Below, in pieces: positions 33,708 to 44,182 of a stretch of 64,000 nt of DNA. Under the pieces are notes generated by a model. That model ran no database searches. It saw nothing but the letters and a program-made list of their open reading frames with translations, and had not been told where the DNA came from. The translations under genes were made by a program, and so were the position numbers. The DNA comes from Acephala macrosclerotiorum (Eukaryota; Ascomycota; Leotiomycetes; Helotiales; Mollisiaceae): assembly GCA_014904845.1 (NCBI GenBank), contig MU119427.1:28784-92783 (forward strand). Reading direction: 5' to 3'. Numbering within the stretch: position 1 is the stretch's first letter; each line of letters begins with the position of its first letter.

Positions 33708-34765
33708 TTACTGATCGTCCAACAAAGGAGCTCTCTCCTGGTCCGCAGGAACAACGTCCTGCTCTCGTCGGAAGCTGATCTCCTTTCCAAAGATACCTTG
33801 CACGGCGACGAGTAGCGTAGTGATAAAGAGAGTCGCCATGATTGTGAAAGCGAATATCCACTGGAGAGCGATGGTCTTGACGAGAAATTGGTGGACGCCG
33901 AGAGAGGCAGCGAGGATGCTTAGTGCGAAGCCCATGGTGTAGTCCTGCCATACGTGTGAGTAGACTCTAATTGTATGTGGGAATTGGGCATACCTTGTAA
34001 ATAACCAGGAAGAACCATCCATAAACCAAAATTCCCCAAATTGCAATATTAGCCAACAACCTGGCCGCCAAATTCTCAGCCTCGAAAACAATAGCTCCAT
34101 CCCAATACAACGCCACAAACGTCCAAGCCAATGGTCCAGAAACAGCCGGGATATGGATCAATCGAGGATGGTTTGCATGACGGAAGTATAGGCAAGAGAG
34201 GTTAAGGAAATTGATGATCAGGATGATTTCGGCAATAAGGAAATATGCTCGAACGAAGAGCATGACAAAGGCGAAGTGGAAGAGGTTGTTGAATATGAAG
34301 TGGGATCCGACGCCGGCGGCGGCTTGGACGTGGGTGGTGTTTTTGGAGAAGAAGTGCCAGAGGTAGGCGATTTGGAAGAGGAAGAGGGCGAGCCTGTGGG
34401 GTTAGCATTGTTCTGTAGATATAGATAGATTGGTGGTTTCCAAGTATTTTGAAAAAAAAAAAAAAGGGGGGGGGTATGTACCAGTACAGCGAGGCGATTA
34501 TGGAGTTGAGAGAGAATGGAGTCGGATGGGCAGAGTTCTGGCCCCAGATCGTGGTTTGGCGATGGTGTCTGCCATCATGAGGAACGCCATATGTATAGTA
34601 AACAGAAGTTATGACAGCCAGCAGCCAGGTAAGAATCGACAGAATCTTGTAGGTCCAGACAGCTTGAGCATTGTGAGTTTCGCGGATTGCGAATGGGTTT
34701 GCTGTGAACCGTTAGCGGGGTACGCAGAGCTGGATTGTAGAGTACTTACCGTCGGAGAGAGGCAT
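33708..34765 (-). CDS. DUF1774-type multi-pass membrane protein, 290 aa
   Basis: Four exons: 34750-34765, 34482-34701, 33994-34393 and 33708-33944; total 291 codons and all phases agree. The first exon is only 16 nt (MPLSD). The protein begins NPFAIRETHN, then KILSILTWLLAVITSVYYTY, TIWGQN and TPFSLNSIIASLYW, followed by six or more hydrophobic helices (for example IAYLWHFF, LFHFAFVMLFVRAYFLIAEI, LAWTFVALYW, ILVYGWFFLVIY, FAFTIMATLFITTLLVAV), and ends in a charged tail with PLLDDQ. This order matches the fungal DUF1774 family; its function is unknown, and the location is probably an internal membrane. The 88-nt second intron carries a C-run followed by a 14-T run. Confidence 0.85.
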
Positions 34766-35921
34766 GGTGAGGTTGTTGTACGAGTACTGCCTCTTTATTC
34801 GTGTATGCGGCTGTGTATCTTCGAATTCGAGGACCTTGATGGTTACTCAAAAGGAAGTCGGAAACAGTGTCTCAAGGGACCGTTTTCTATCAACCTACTA
34901 ATATGATGACACTGATGATGTCCTGAATTCGAGAAAAGGAACAAGTGAATGCAAAAGAGAAAGAAAGGAAGGTCCTTGGAGAAAATACGAAAAGCAAATT
35001 CCAAGGCAGACAGTCGTACCTTCCGACTGTGACGTACCGTCCTCATCTCATCCCACGAGGCCTTCCTACTGGTTCTCACTCTGCAGGTTCCACCACAGCT
35101 CTTACTCTCCACGCGGAAGAGATTTTCCCCGCAAAGAATCTTTCATCCTATCAATGCCTTCCCTCTCTTCTTTTCACGGAAAACTGCCCATACAAAGTAA
35201 GGTCACACAGCATGAACGCGTTTCGTGTGGCGTTGCAGCAATTAGAGTGAGGAGGGGGGTGGTTGTGTCGATTTACTCCTGACTTAGGCAAGTGCGGGGA
35301 AAGACCTGGTCACGCTGTGCGTTGCGGATCCTTTGTACATTCCCCATGGCTGCAAATGGGCATTTCTATGTGTAATTTTATAGTCTATTTAGGGTATTTT
35401 CTATTCAGCCTTTTCGGGTAAGAGTGATTGGGTTATGATCGTGTTAAAATCGTTATGGGGCCATCCTCGAGGAATTATGAGGATCACACGACAGTGAGGT
35501 TGAGACTTCGAGGAAGAACACTAGCCTCTACTGCCACTTTATTCGATCAGCAGCTTAGATGAGGCCGGAGAGCTAATCCTAGGAGATCCGTCCGGGAACT
35601 TGCATTGGCATCCCGTCGAGCCGAAGACGGCTCGAGAGAGGGCAAGATGTTCGAATTGAGATGAAGCAGTGATCAACTCAAGACTCGAGGGTTTTCGTTC
35701 TTATCAACATTTTCGTTTCTGTGTTCATTGTGAAACATCTTTAGCTGTTCCTCTCACAAAGTGTTGCCGTCATGCTTCGGTGGAATGGTGACACTAGCCA
35801 CCTGTGCCATAAGCGGCTAGGGCCATGGCGCTGCGTTATCGCAGCCTGCTATCAACAGTGACAGCTACTGTAAACAGAGCTTCAAGCCTCATCTCCATCA
35901 TCACAATCAAACACATCCACC
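34766..35921. other. Divergent intergenic region with one hairpin
   Basis: Separates the divergent DUF1774 and aminopeptidase genes, so it holds both promoters. 35616-35635 is a perfect inverted repeat: TCGAGCCG, loop AAGA, CGGCTCGA. No gene is supported; frames at 34843-35250 lack motifs. Confidence 0.5.
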
Positions 35922-37173
35922 ATGAAGTTCTCCACTGTCTCATTACTGGCACTGTCTGCGACAGCCATCAATGCTCGTTTCATTGAAGCCCACGAGAAGG
36001 ACCAAGTCGTTATCAGCAATGTCGAAGAGAAGTACCTCATAGAGCTGTCTCCCGGAGAGACAAGATGGGTGACCGAGGAAGAGAAATGGGAGCTTCGTCG
36101 AGTATGACCTCTACTCTTGATCATCTACCAATGCTCACAATGTCACAGGAAGGCCAAAACTTCATGGACATCACAACAACCCAAGACCTTGGAGCACTCA
36201 AAGCGTCATCGAAGACGAAACCTAAATTCCCCAAGAAAGTAGCGTACGGCAAAGACCTGAAGCCCATGTTCAAGTCGCTCGATAAGAAGAACATGCAAAC
36301 GAACCTCGAGAAGTTCACTTCCTTCCATACTCGATACTACAAGTCCGATTACGGCCGTCAATCCTCAGAATGGCTGCTAGAGCAAGTTCAAGGCCTCATC
36401 AAGGACTCGGGAGCAGACAAGCATGGAGCTTTCGCAGAGCCGTTCAAGCATCCTTGGGGACAGAATAGTATCATTGCGACAATTCCTGGGAAGCATAACT
36501 CGACTGTTGTGGTTGGTGGACATCAGGATAGCATCAACCTCTTCCTGCCCTCCATCTTCTCTGCACCTGGCGCCGACGACGACGGAAGTGGATCAGTCAC
36601 CATCCTCGAGGCATTCCGTGTTCTCCTGACATCGGAAGATATCATAAAGGGTAAGGGCGAGAATACTGTTGAGTTCCATTGGTACTCAGCTGAAGAAGGA
36701 GGACTTCTTGGAAGTCAAGCCATCTTCTCTGAATACGAGAAGACAGGCAGGGATGTCAAGGCTATGTTGCAGCAAGATATGACTGGATATGTGCAAGGAA
36801 CTCTTGATGCAGGCAAGCCGGAGAGCGTGGGAGTCATCACCGATTTCGTGGATCCCGCTTTAACCGAATTCATTAAGGAGGTTGTCACCGAGGTATGATT
36901 ATTCTTCCTTGCTACTGGCCATTGCTAACCCTTTGTTAGTATTGCGAAATTCCATATGTCGAGACGAAGTGTGGATATGCGTGCTCAGATCATGCTTCCG
37001 CTTCGAAGGCTGGATACCCGTCTGCGTTTGTGATTGAGTCTGAGTTCGCGGATTCGGATAAGAGGATTCATACTTCTGATGATTCGATTAAGTATCTGAG
37101 CTTTGATCATATGCTTCAGCATGCAAAGTTTACTCTGGGTTTTGCTTATGAGTTGGCTTTTGCGAAGTTGTGA
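35922..37173 (+). CDS. Secreted leucine aminopeptidase, M28 family, 385 aa
   Basis: Exons 35922-36101, 36149-36892, 36940-37173; total 386 codons. A signal peptide ([18 protein letters not shown]) is followed by a propeptide to about residue 90. Two-zinc aminopeptidase motifs: GGHQDS (His185), GADDDGSGS (Asp203-205), AEEGGLLGS (Glu242/243), QQDMTGY (Asp270) and RIHTSDD (His352). CGYAC (Cys319/Cys323) is the disulfide typical of fungal LAP1-type enzymes. The enzyme removes N-terminal residues, leucine preferred in the family, from peptides outside the cell. All ligands are present, so it should be active. Confidence 0.93.
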
Positions 37174-37802
37174 GGGATTCAAAGCCTGAACGATGCGTGG
37201 GCTGAGGGAAGATTTTGGAAGAGCGCCGAGATTTTGCTAGGTAGAATGTCCAGCAGATGGACATACATTGTGCCGTATCACTTTGAGGCTTATCAGGCGA
37301 TCTGCCATGTAGAATAATCCTGAGCTACCTATCACATACCTCTATCATTGCCTGCACTCTCTGTGGCCGAAGCGCAGGAACATCAACACATCTACCAATG
37401 AGTACAATAAATACATCTTCCTGCATTTTCCACCCCACAACAGCTGTTCTCATTCATGTACCCCTCACCAACTCACCATCATCCAACTTCGACTCATCCT
37501 CACAGTCACACACGACCCCCTCCCCCACGCTCTAATTGGTTACATCCCCACCCTGCGCGATTATCTCATGCATCGATCCGATTAAGCTCCCTTCGATCCG
37601 GCTTATCGCGAAGCGTGTCCTAAGCTTCCCATCAACTCATCATTCACTCCTTGCCATCATTCCACCTTGCCAATTCTCATCATCGTCTGTTCAGGCAAGA
37701 GACTCTCCATCGCGTCGCATCAAATCCTCTTGCGAACTTTAATACCAATTCTTTGAAAAGGTCTAGACTAAGTAACGTCATCAAAGCGATAAGAACGCGA
37801 CA
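37174..37802. other. Intergenic, no gene seen
   Basis: Contains the 3' side of the aminopeptidase gene and the C- and T-rich promoter/leader of the R3H-associated gene. Pyrimidine-rich tracts dominate 37430-37800. Confidence 0.4.
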
Positions 37803-39009
37803 ATGGCAATCTATTCCTCCGTCCCACCACCCTCCCAATCCCAAGATCCTCCGTCCTCTCAACCCCATCAACCCTCCTCCATCCATTCCCCCTCTTCCGC
37901 ACCAGGAATCGACATCGAATCATGGACCGTCTCCGCCCTGCAATCGTTGTCCCTTTCTCCGTCTGCACGAGGTACCGGCGTTACATTATCCATTCCCCTC
38001 GATTCCGCTGCGAAACGCGAGCGCGAGGATGGCGAGAAGAAGGAGAAGGTACATACGGTGTATAAGAAGAAGGAATTGGTGAGAAGGGATAGTATGAAGA
38101 GAAGGGAGGCGTTGTTGAAGGGGAAGGAGGGAAGTAGGAGGAGGCAGAGGTGGGAGAACGGTTAGTTTTTGCCACTTTCCTTGCCCTCGCCCCTCCACCA
38201 TCTTGAAGGATGAGAGAAAAGATACAAGAGTCACGAACGCAATACTGGCAGCAGATCACCAGATTGAAAATCTGCCAGTGCGGCGACTCTACTTACAATG
38301 CTAATGACAAACAGATCATCTTCTCCACGTCCCCAACGCCCAACCCCCCCTCCCCTCCGACTGGGCACCCCATCCAACCCACCGCGTCCGCTCAGTCCCC
38401 TACTACCTCGCTCCCCTCTGGGACGCAGGAGTCCGCCACCGAGCCGAGGAAATCGCCTCTGCAAAGCGTCTTGCTACCGCCCAACGAGCTGGTTTCGATG
38501 AGAAGAATACGAGTAAAGGAAGGGTTCCGCAGGATTTGAAACAGAAACTCAAGAAATCTAAGGGCGCGAAGACTCTTTTGCAGGATCTTGAGTTGGAGGT
38601 GAGGAAATTTGTGAAGGAACACACGGCTCGTGAAGCTCGTCTCCTGTCCAAGACTGCCTCTTCCTCTTCCTCCTCTACCGACAGCGATAGCGAGGATGAA
38701 GAAATCGTCTTCATCGGCCGAGACTCTAACGGCAACGGAATCACAATGTCAGATGAAGTAAAAGATGCGATGGAAGAGGAGTTGGAGAGGGAGAAGAAGG
38801 TTTACGAGTCTTTGGAGGGGAGTAAGGAGGGAGGATTTGCGAGGTGGTTGGTTCATTGTGTTGCGGGGTATTATGGGTTGAGTTGTAGGAGTATTACCGT
38901 GGGGGTCAGGAGGGAAAGTTGGGTTGGTGTTAAGGGGTTGAGCTTGGGCTTGGAGATGGGAGAGGGCGGAGGGGAGGGTTTGCCGAGACCGCTCTGGGGG
39001 CTGGTTTGA
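37803..39009 (+). CDS. R3H-associated-domain protein, probable RNA/ssDNA binding, 350 aa
   Basis: Exons 37803-38160 and 38315-39009 with a 154-nt intron (branch-like CTAATGAC before ACAG); total 351 codons. The N-terminal half matches the fungal R3H-associated region: IDIESWTVSALQSLSLSPSA, KKKELVRRDSMKRREALLKG, RRRQRWEN, then after the intron HLLHVPNAQPPLPSDW, PYYLAPLWDAGVRHRAEE and GRVPQDLKQKLKKSKGAKTL. A Ser/Asp/Glu-rich segment (SSSSSSTDSDSEDEEIVFIG) leads to a C-terminal R3H-like fold: FARWLVHCVAGYYGLSCRSI and ESWVGVKG. Family members are thought to bind single-stranded nucleic acid; target unknown. Coding strand switches from C-rich to G-rich within the gene. Confidence 0.85.
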
Positions 39010-39652
39010 GTGAGTTGAGGGCTTTTTGGGTGTTGGGAACTTGGCTTTGCGCATTGGTTTTTTGAGGGCTTGTCGTGAGTACGAGAAGCTTGGCTATCAG
39101 TGCCACGAAGAGCTTTAGTCCAGATTCAAGTTAGATTTGTGTTTGATTATGTTCTTGAATTTATTTTGTCTTCCTATACGTCATATTGATAGTTTGTAAG
39201 ATTATACATACATCGATAGATCATAGATCTAGATCAACCAGCTGCTTCGCAATCTCGGATGCTGGTCTTTGATGCAATTCCTCGTTGAAAAACAAGTACT
39301 TGACCTCAAGTCAGAGAAATGATATGCATAGAATCATCGGTTTTTATTGTCTTGTCAGAGGACGACACTTCCCGAGGTATCTGTTGTGTCTCCTGAACTT
39401 CGTCCTCGAGTTAAAAGCCTAAATTTATTGCTATTGATCAAAATTATTAAATCCGACTTTCAAATCCGACTCTGTGGCGCGCAAGGAAATTGAACATCGG
39501 GTTTAGCCCAAAATGAAATTGGTTTGGTTCAGTCCGAAACTCTGTGGCTGATTTTACCTATAGAAATCCGCCACAACATTTAGGCATCACTCTTTCCCCA
39601 GACTCATAAGTACCATGCAGTTTCTTGATATTCTCAGTTCTATAATGCCATC
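39010..39652. other. Intergenic; source of a segment copied to 52.1 kb
   Basis: No gene. 39060-39245, the 3' flank of the R3H gene, is the unmutated counterpart of 52125-52310 (for example AGATTATACATACATCGATA here). 39420-39560 is a mildly AT-rich spacer upstream of the glycosylase gene. Confidence 0.55.
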
Positions 39653-40618
39653 ATGGCTCGCAAGAACTCTGCAGCACGCAAGCCAAAAGCCGCTAGATCA
39701 GAAGATATAGAGATTGACTCGAGACCCAAGGACTCTCCGACTCCTCGACCCCTGGTAGACGACGATACCGACAAAAAATTATCTTTAATTACGAAGGACG
39801 ACCCTAGCCACACCGACAACTCTATGACAACCAAACAGGACGGGGACTCAACTGCATCAGACCCGCTCCCCCCTTCCTCAGCACATCGCCAGTCGAACCG
39901 AAAGCGCACCGCAGAAAAGTCAATCTCGGAATCGCTTCATGACACTTCCTTGACCAAGAAACCCCGCCCTTCGAAAGGATACGCCCCTCCAAGCACCTAC
40001 GCTCACCTAAAAGGGCTCACTGACACGATCACTCCCAACCTCCTCTGCCTCTTCGTAGGCTTGAACCCCGGCATCCAAACCGCGACACTCGGCCATCCCT
40101 ACGCCCATCCCTCGAACCATTTCTGGCGCTTGCTGCACTCTTCGGGCCTCACCCCACATCGGCAGCTCGCACCTGCAGAGTATGTCATCCTACCGAAAGA
40201 ATACGACTTAGGGAACACAAATATCGTTGATAGGGCAACCAGGAATGGCGGGGAGCTCAGCAAGGATGAGATGGTTGCCGGTGCCGGCGTCCTTGATAAG
40301 AAGATCCGGAAGGCACAGCCGGAGGTAGTATGTTTAGTTGGAAAAGGCATCTGGGAAGCGGTGTGGAAGTGGAAATACGGGAAGGCGATGAAGGCCCATG
40401 AGTTCAAGTACGGCTTTCAAGATGATACGGAAAATATGGGGAGGAGTATTGGTTTCGGAGGAACAGAATCCCAGTGGCAGGGAGCCCGGGTGTTTGTGGC
40501 GACCAGCACAAGTGGCTTGGCCGCTAGTCTGAGCATTCAGCAGAAGCAAGAGATCTGGAGACAGCTGGGACAATGGGTTGAGAACAGAAGGGAGGAGAGG
40601 AAGGGTGTAAAAGGATGA
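39653..40618 (+). CDS. G/T(U) mismatch-specific DNA glycosylase, TDG/MUG type, 321 aa
   Basis: Single exon. Residues 1-115 are a basic, disordered N-terminus with likely nuclear signals (RKRTAEKS, KKPRPSKG). The glycosylase core has LFVGLNPG (131-140; Asn138 is the family's catalytic position), HPSNHFWRLLHSSGL, NTNIVDRATRN, VVCLVGKGIWEAV and the DNA-insertion loop VATSTSGLAA. TDG-type enzymes excise thymine or uracil opposite G, starting base-excision repair in the nucleus. The family motif is GINPG; here it is GLNPG, a conservative change. In a genome shaped by C-to-T mutation this activity is of interest, but no link to RIP is shown by the sequence. A strong 11-bp hairpin follows the stop by 24 bp. 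Confidence 0.9.
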   Translation: MARKNSAARKPKAARSEDIEIDSRPKDSPTPRPLVDDDTDKKLSLITKDDPSHTDNSMTTKQDGDSTASDPLPPSSAHRQSNRKRTAEKSISESLHDTSLTKKPRPSKGYAPPSTYAHLKGLTDTITPNLLCLFVGLNPGIQTATLGHPYAHPSNHFWRLLHSSGLTPHRQLAPAEYVILPKEYDLGNTNIVDRATRNGGELSKDEMVAGAGVLDKKIRKAQPEVVCLVGKGIWEAVWKWKYGKAMKAHEFKYGFQDDTENMGRSIGFGGTESQWQGARVFVATSTSGLAASLSIQQKQEIWRQLGQWVENRREERKGVKG

Positions 40619-40642
40619 AGGAACAGACGTAGCTTTTCGGGG

Positions 40643-40668
40643 CAGCAGGTGCTCCACAGCACCTGCTG
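40643..40668. repeat. Perfect 11-bp inverted repeat, 4-nt loop, in glycosylase 3' region
   Basis: CAGCAGGTGCT and AGCACCTGCTG are exact reverse complements separated by CCAC, starting 24 bp after the stop codon of the glycosylase gene. It would form a stable hairpin in the 3' untranslated region. Confidence 0.8.
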
Positions 40669-41109
40669 TCGATTCTACTATCACATGAAATAAGGCTTTG
40701 AGTTTAAATATTATATTGAAGCAATCCGAAGCTTGTTTCTACTCTTCCCGCTCGATGTTTATTTATTGAAATTGATTCCGACTTTGAATATTTTAAAATC
40801 AAATAATAATAATAAAAATTAAAAAGATTTCAAATTATTAAATACTTATTAAATTTTATTAATATAAGAACTTTTATGATATAAATAAAAATCACATATC
40901 ATACGAAAAATCGAATAAGATAAGCGGAATCTCATGAATTTACCTTAGCTCAACGAGGACAAATCACCAAGTCCGAAATGCTTTCTTTTTTACGACTTCT
41001 CAGTTTCGCCTACCACGCTTCTCTTCAGCGCCCACGCCTGTATCTGCCCGAAACTCGAAATTACCCTTATGAGACAGAATTTGGCGGATAAAGGACTGGC
41101 CACGACTGA
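40669..41109. other. Intergenic, AT-rich centre
   Basis: 40690-40900 is AT-rich with AATAATAATAATAAAAATTAA; no gene. The rest is the 3' side of the minus-strand DUF3632 gene. Confidence 0.4.
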
Positions 41110-42252
41110 TCAGTCCTCATTCTCGAATGCCTCCATCAAGTCGGCAGCCTTTCCGGCGGATTTTCTGACTTCTTCAGAGCCAGTGCCCTCGGCTATATCG
41201 CGAAACCGGCTTCTCCAAAAAGCCCATCTCTCTGGACAAAGTCCTGATGGTCCATGATAGAGTGGGCCACCTTGCAGATTTCTCTTTTCATCTTCAGTCA
41301 ATTCAACATCACTAAGCCGCTTGAACAAATTGAGGCCGCTGTGCTCAATCCATTGCACTCCTGCCAGAATACGATATGTCCAAAGGTCTCGGACTGCGGT
41401 CTCCTGCTCCAGCGCAGCGCGGATAGACCATACCGCAAAGAAGACCCATTCTGCGAGGCCCAAGTCCAGAAGGCGAGCGGAGAAGGCATTGAGGTTTACC
41501 CATTGCTGAAAGGGTTCTAATGTATCCTCTGCATTTGATGGCTCTGAAAGACACTTCCCATTAGTACAATAAATTGGCAAAGGGAGTTGGGATCTTTACC
41601 AATCCACGCCTCTCTGAATGCCACATCCATGAGTGGTAGATCTTTCCATATTTTCTTCTCGGTCTGTAAAATAGACAAGCCTTGTTAGCGAATTTGAATG
41701 CACTTACAATATAGGGTTTCATACTTTCCAAACGGTGACGGCGGCAGGCGGTAGCTGAGTCAAGGCCTTAATCAACTGGGCCAGCCTTAACTGTGAAGGG
41801 TGACTGTCAGGGATCTGCTTTGCGATTTCAATGAAAGTGCCCCAAGTTTCCAAAAGGAAGCTTTCCGCTGACTCGACTTTCTCTCCATCCACGAGCTCGC
41901 GCTTTGTTGGAATTAAATCATCGATGGCGCTTGCAGCTCTTGCTGCGGATGTGGCGCTGTCTGGTTGCAGATAGTCATCCATGATCTCAAAGGTCTTCTG
42001 CTCGATGATCCATGGGTCTTCATCTTCAAGTGATTTAAGCCGCAATGCGAGTTGTTTCATCATGATCGTTTTAACGCGTTTACCAAAGTGCTGTGTCTGT
42101 ATTTTGCGAAGGGTTGTAAGGCTTTTGTCTTTGTCGAGTTCGAAAATTTTAGGCTCGGAAAGGCAAATGCCGACTGTATAGCATGTGACTAAATCAAGGT
42201 AAGGGTGGCTATTTGCCAAATGATGTGGCTTTCTTACAGAGCCTATGAACAT
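41110..42252 (-). CDS. DUF3632-type fungal protein, 341 aa
   Basis: Exons 41725-42252, 41600-41663 and 41110-41543; total 342 codons, phases fit, introns 61 and 56 nt. The conserved core is KKIWKDLPLMDVAFREAWI, then after an intron FQQWVNLNAFSARLLDLGL and AVWSIRAALEQE, which is the pattern I know from DUF3632. Helical throughout with no signal peptide or membrane segment. The first 25 codons (MFIGSVRKPHHLANSH) look like intron sequence (GTAAGAAAG within), so the true start may differ. Function unknown; such genes often sit near HET and NLR genes in fungi, as here. Confidence 0.75.
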
Positions 42253-42524
42253 TTCGAGTAGGCCGTCCGCCCTAGCAAGGCTTCAGCCCTTATTGGTTTA
42301 TTCAATATGTGAAGCTGTTGTGTAATTATATTCTCTATTCAGATCTTGTTATTTGATCTCTCAAGTTGCACTAAGGCATACACACTTCCAATCATCTATA
42401 ACTCTGGACGGCTCACATGCTATCATTCTTTCCTATGACGAATCGCCGCTCATCTTCAGCAAAACTACCTTTCCGCCGCATCCCATTCGCTTACCACCTG
42501 ATTGCAAGTTTATGGTAGGTCGAA

Positions 42525-42596
42525 TAACGCCCAGTTCATGAGTGATGTTGAGTTGGCGCATAACGCCCGATTCATGAGCGATATTGAGTTGACGCA
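42525..42596. repeat. 36-bp tandem duplication
   Basis: TAACGCCCAGTTCATGAGTG at 42525 and TAACGCCCGATTCATGAGCG at 42561 begin two 36-bp units that differ by a few transitions. It lies in the spacer between the DUF3632 and RNase genes (42253-42756), which otherwise shows no gene. Confidence 0.8.
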
Positions 42597-42756
42597 TAAG
42601 CAGAACGGCCCCTCGCCTTCGAAGTCTTGGAAATTACTCCTTGTCTACAGTCCATTCTTTGAGACTGTCATCGTTCATTCTCCTCCTACATTCTGTCTCC
42701 CGGTCTCCCACCGTATTTGTTGTCAGTTGGAGTAAGGCTAGAGACTGTTAGTTGCA

Positions 42757-43343
42757 ATGCCCAAACAAAAGGGAAAGAACAAGAAGGTGCAGTTCTCATC
42801 CCTGTTTTTACCCAATGCGATTGTAACTAATGATCAATTTAACTTACAGGATGAGAAACCGGTAGTTAATCCAAACATACTCAACTCGATTTCATATTCA
42901 GCTCGGCCTAACAAAACATACAGATGCTAGTTGCCAAAAATGTAGCCCATACAAGTAAGGGCAATCGCATTTCCGAACCCCTCGTCAAGTCACAACTCGA
43001 AAGCGCCCCTGGCCCGAACGACAAAACCAAGTCCGGCTATCCTCACAAATACCAAGATTTTGGCTCCTTAATTCCCCGCCGCCCTGAGCGCTCGGATTCT
43101 ATGGAAAGCACCGCTACTTGCACAACTACCACTTCATACCGCGAGTACCCAGTCTTCCAAAACGGGAACTCTTACAACTACAACTCTAAGCCTAAAGATA
43201 ACCCTGGCCCATTTCGAGGAATCACGAATCAGAATGGAAACTATAGGGCGACTATCTGCCATGATGGTGCGGGAACTAATCCGAATGCGGGGAACTTCCA
43301 CCTCTGTGAGGAGGAGGACGAGGAGGACGAGGACGAGGATTGA
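42757..43343 (+). CDS. RNase T1-like protein without signal peptide, 153 aa
   Basis: Exons 42757-42786, 42850-42861 (a 12-nt micro-exon) and 42924-43343; all phase 0. The body matches guanyl-specific N1/T1 ribonucleases: SGYPHKYQDFGS, SYREYPVF, GPFRGITN, ATICHDGAGTN and GNFHLC. Residues at the T1 catalytic positions are all present: Tyr53, His55, Glu88, Arg112, His127. T1 enzymes cut single-stranded RNA after G by a cyclic-phosphate route. Unlike normal family members it starts MPKQKGKNKKDEKP, with no secretion signal, and ends in an acidic run (EEEDEEDEDED). Alternative: translation from 42924 only. Could be an intracellular nuclease, a decayed secreted one, or a protein with the fold but a new role. 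Confidence 0.72.
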
Positions 43344-44182
43344 GTACGATTTTAAAGATACTCCAAATTTTTATGTCTGGATCCGTTATGTCTGGGGCGA
43401 ACCCACACTCAATTTTCCGAACCCTTTTCTCTCCTGTCACTCGTTCGAAATATTCTGCTGTTGATAAGGATTGAAGTTTCTGAGACATGGAATCTATAGT
43501 TCCTGGGTTTAAAACAGCAGTACGTTTCATAGATGGATCGGTCTTAGCGCAATTAACAACGTCCTATCTTGATTAGTCTATGTTGCTACTAGTATACTTC
43601 ATGATCATCTTAAATACAACTGTGTCTCCTTAGGAAACTGCTCAGGTACGGGCTGCGATCGCAATGCGAAGAGATGCGGTCAACGGGGCTAAGATTAATT
43701 GACGGGATAGCGACAGTTGAGAATAGCTTCAAATCATTTTATTTTCAATTAATTTACTTCGTACTATACATCTAGATGTACACTTTAATCGAGTAACGAG
43801 TAATGGAACCTTCTTTACTTTTGGAGTTGGATTTTGTTTGCGTTCGTGCGGATGTCTAGAGTATTTACTTATAGGATGCGCTGCAGTCCAAGATACTTCG
43901 CTCGGGTAGGTCACATAGAAATCCTATCCTTTGCCTGCAGTGGATCATGATGCGGTGTATTTGTAGCTGTTCCCAGTGATACATCAGAAATCAGGTGCCC
44001 TATGCTTGAAAGCCTGATTACTCGACTCTTTACATTATCCCAAACGCACAATCGTATTTGCAGCCAGAGCGAACGACTACTCTCCTACTCCAATCGAGTA
44101 AGTTGTTGCAATGTCAATGGATCGGTGAGCAGCGACGTGTTGCTGTGCTCCGTCTTGCTTACCAAAATCCGCCAACGTCGAT
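43344..44182. other. Intergenic, no gene seen
   Basis: No supported gene. It separates the RNase gene from the 3' end of the first HET gene. Frames at 43729-44220 have no motif. Confidence 0.4.

Noticed and set aside
37680..38259. Minus-strand frames opposite the R3H gene
   Set aside because: Antisense shadows; the plus-strand spliced model fits a known family and has correct phases.
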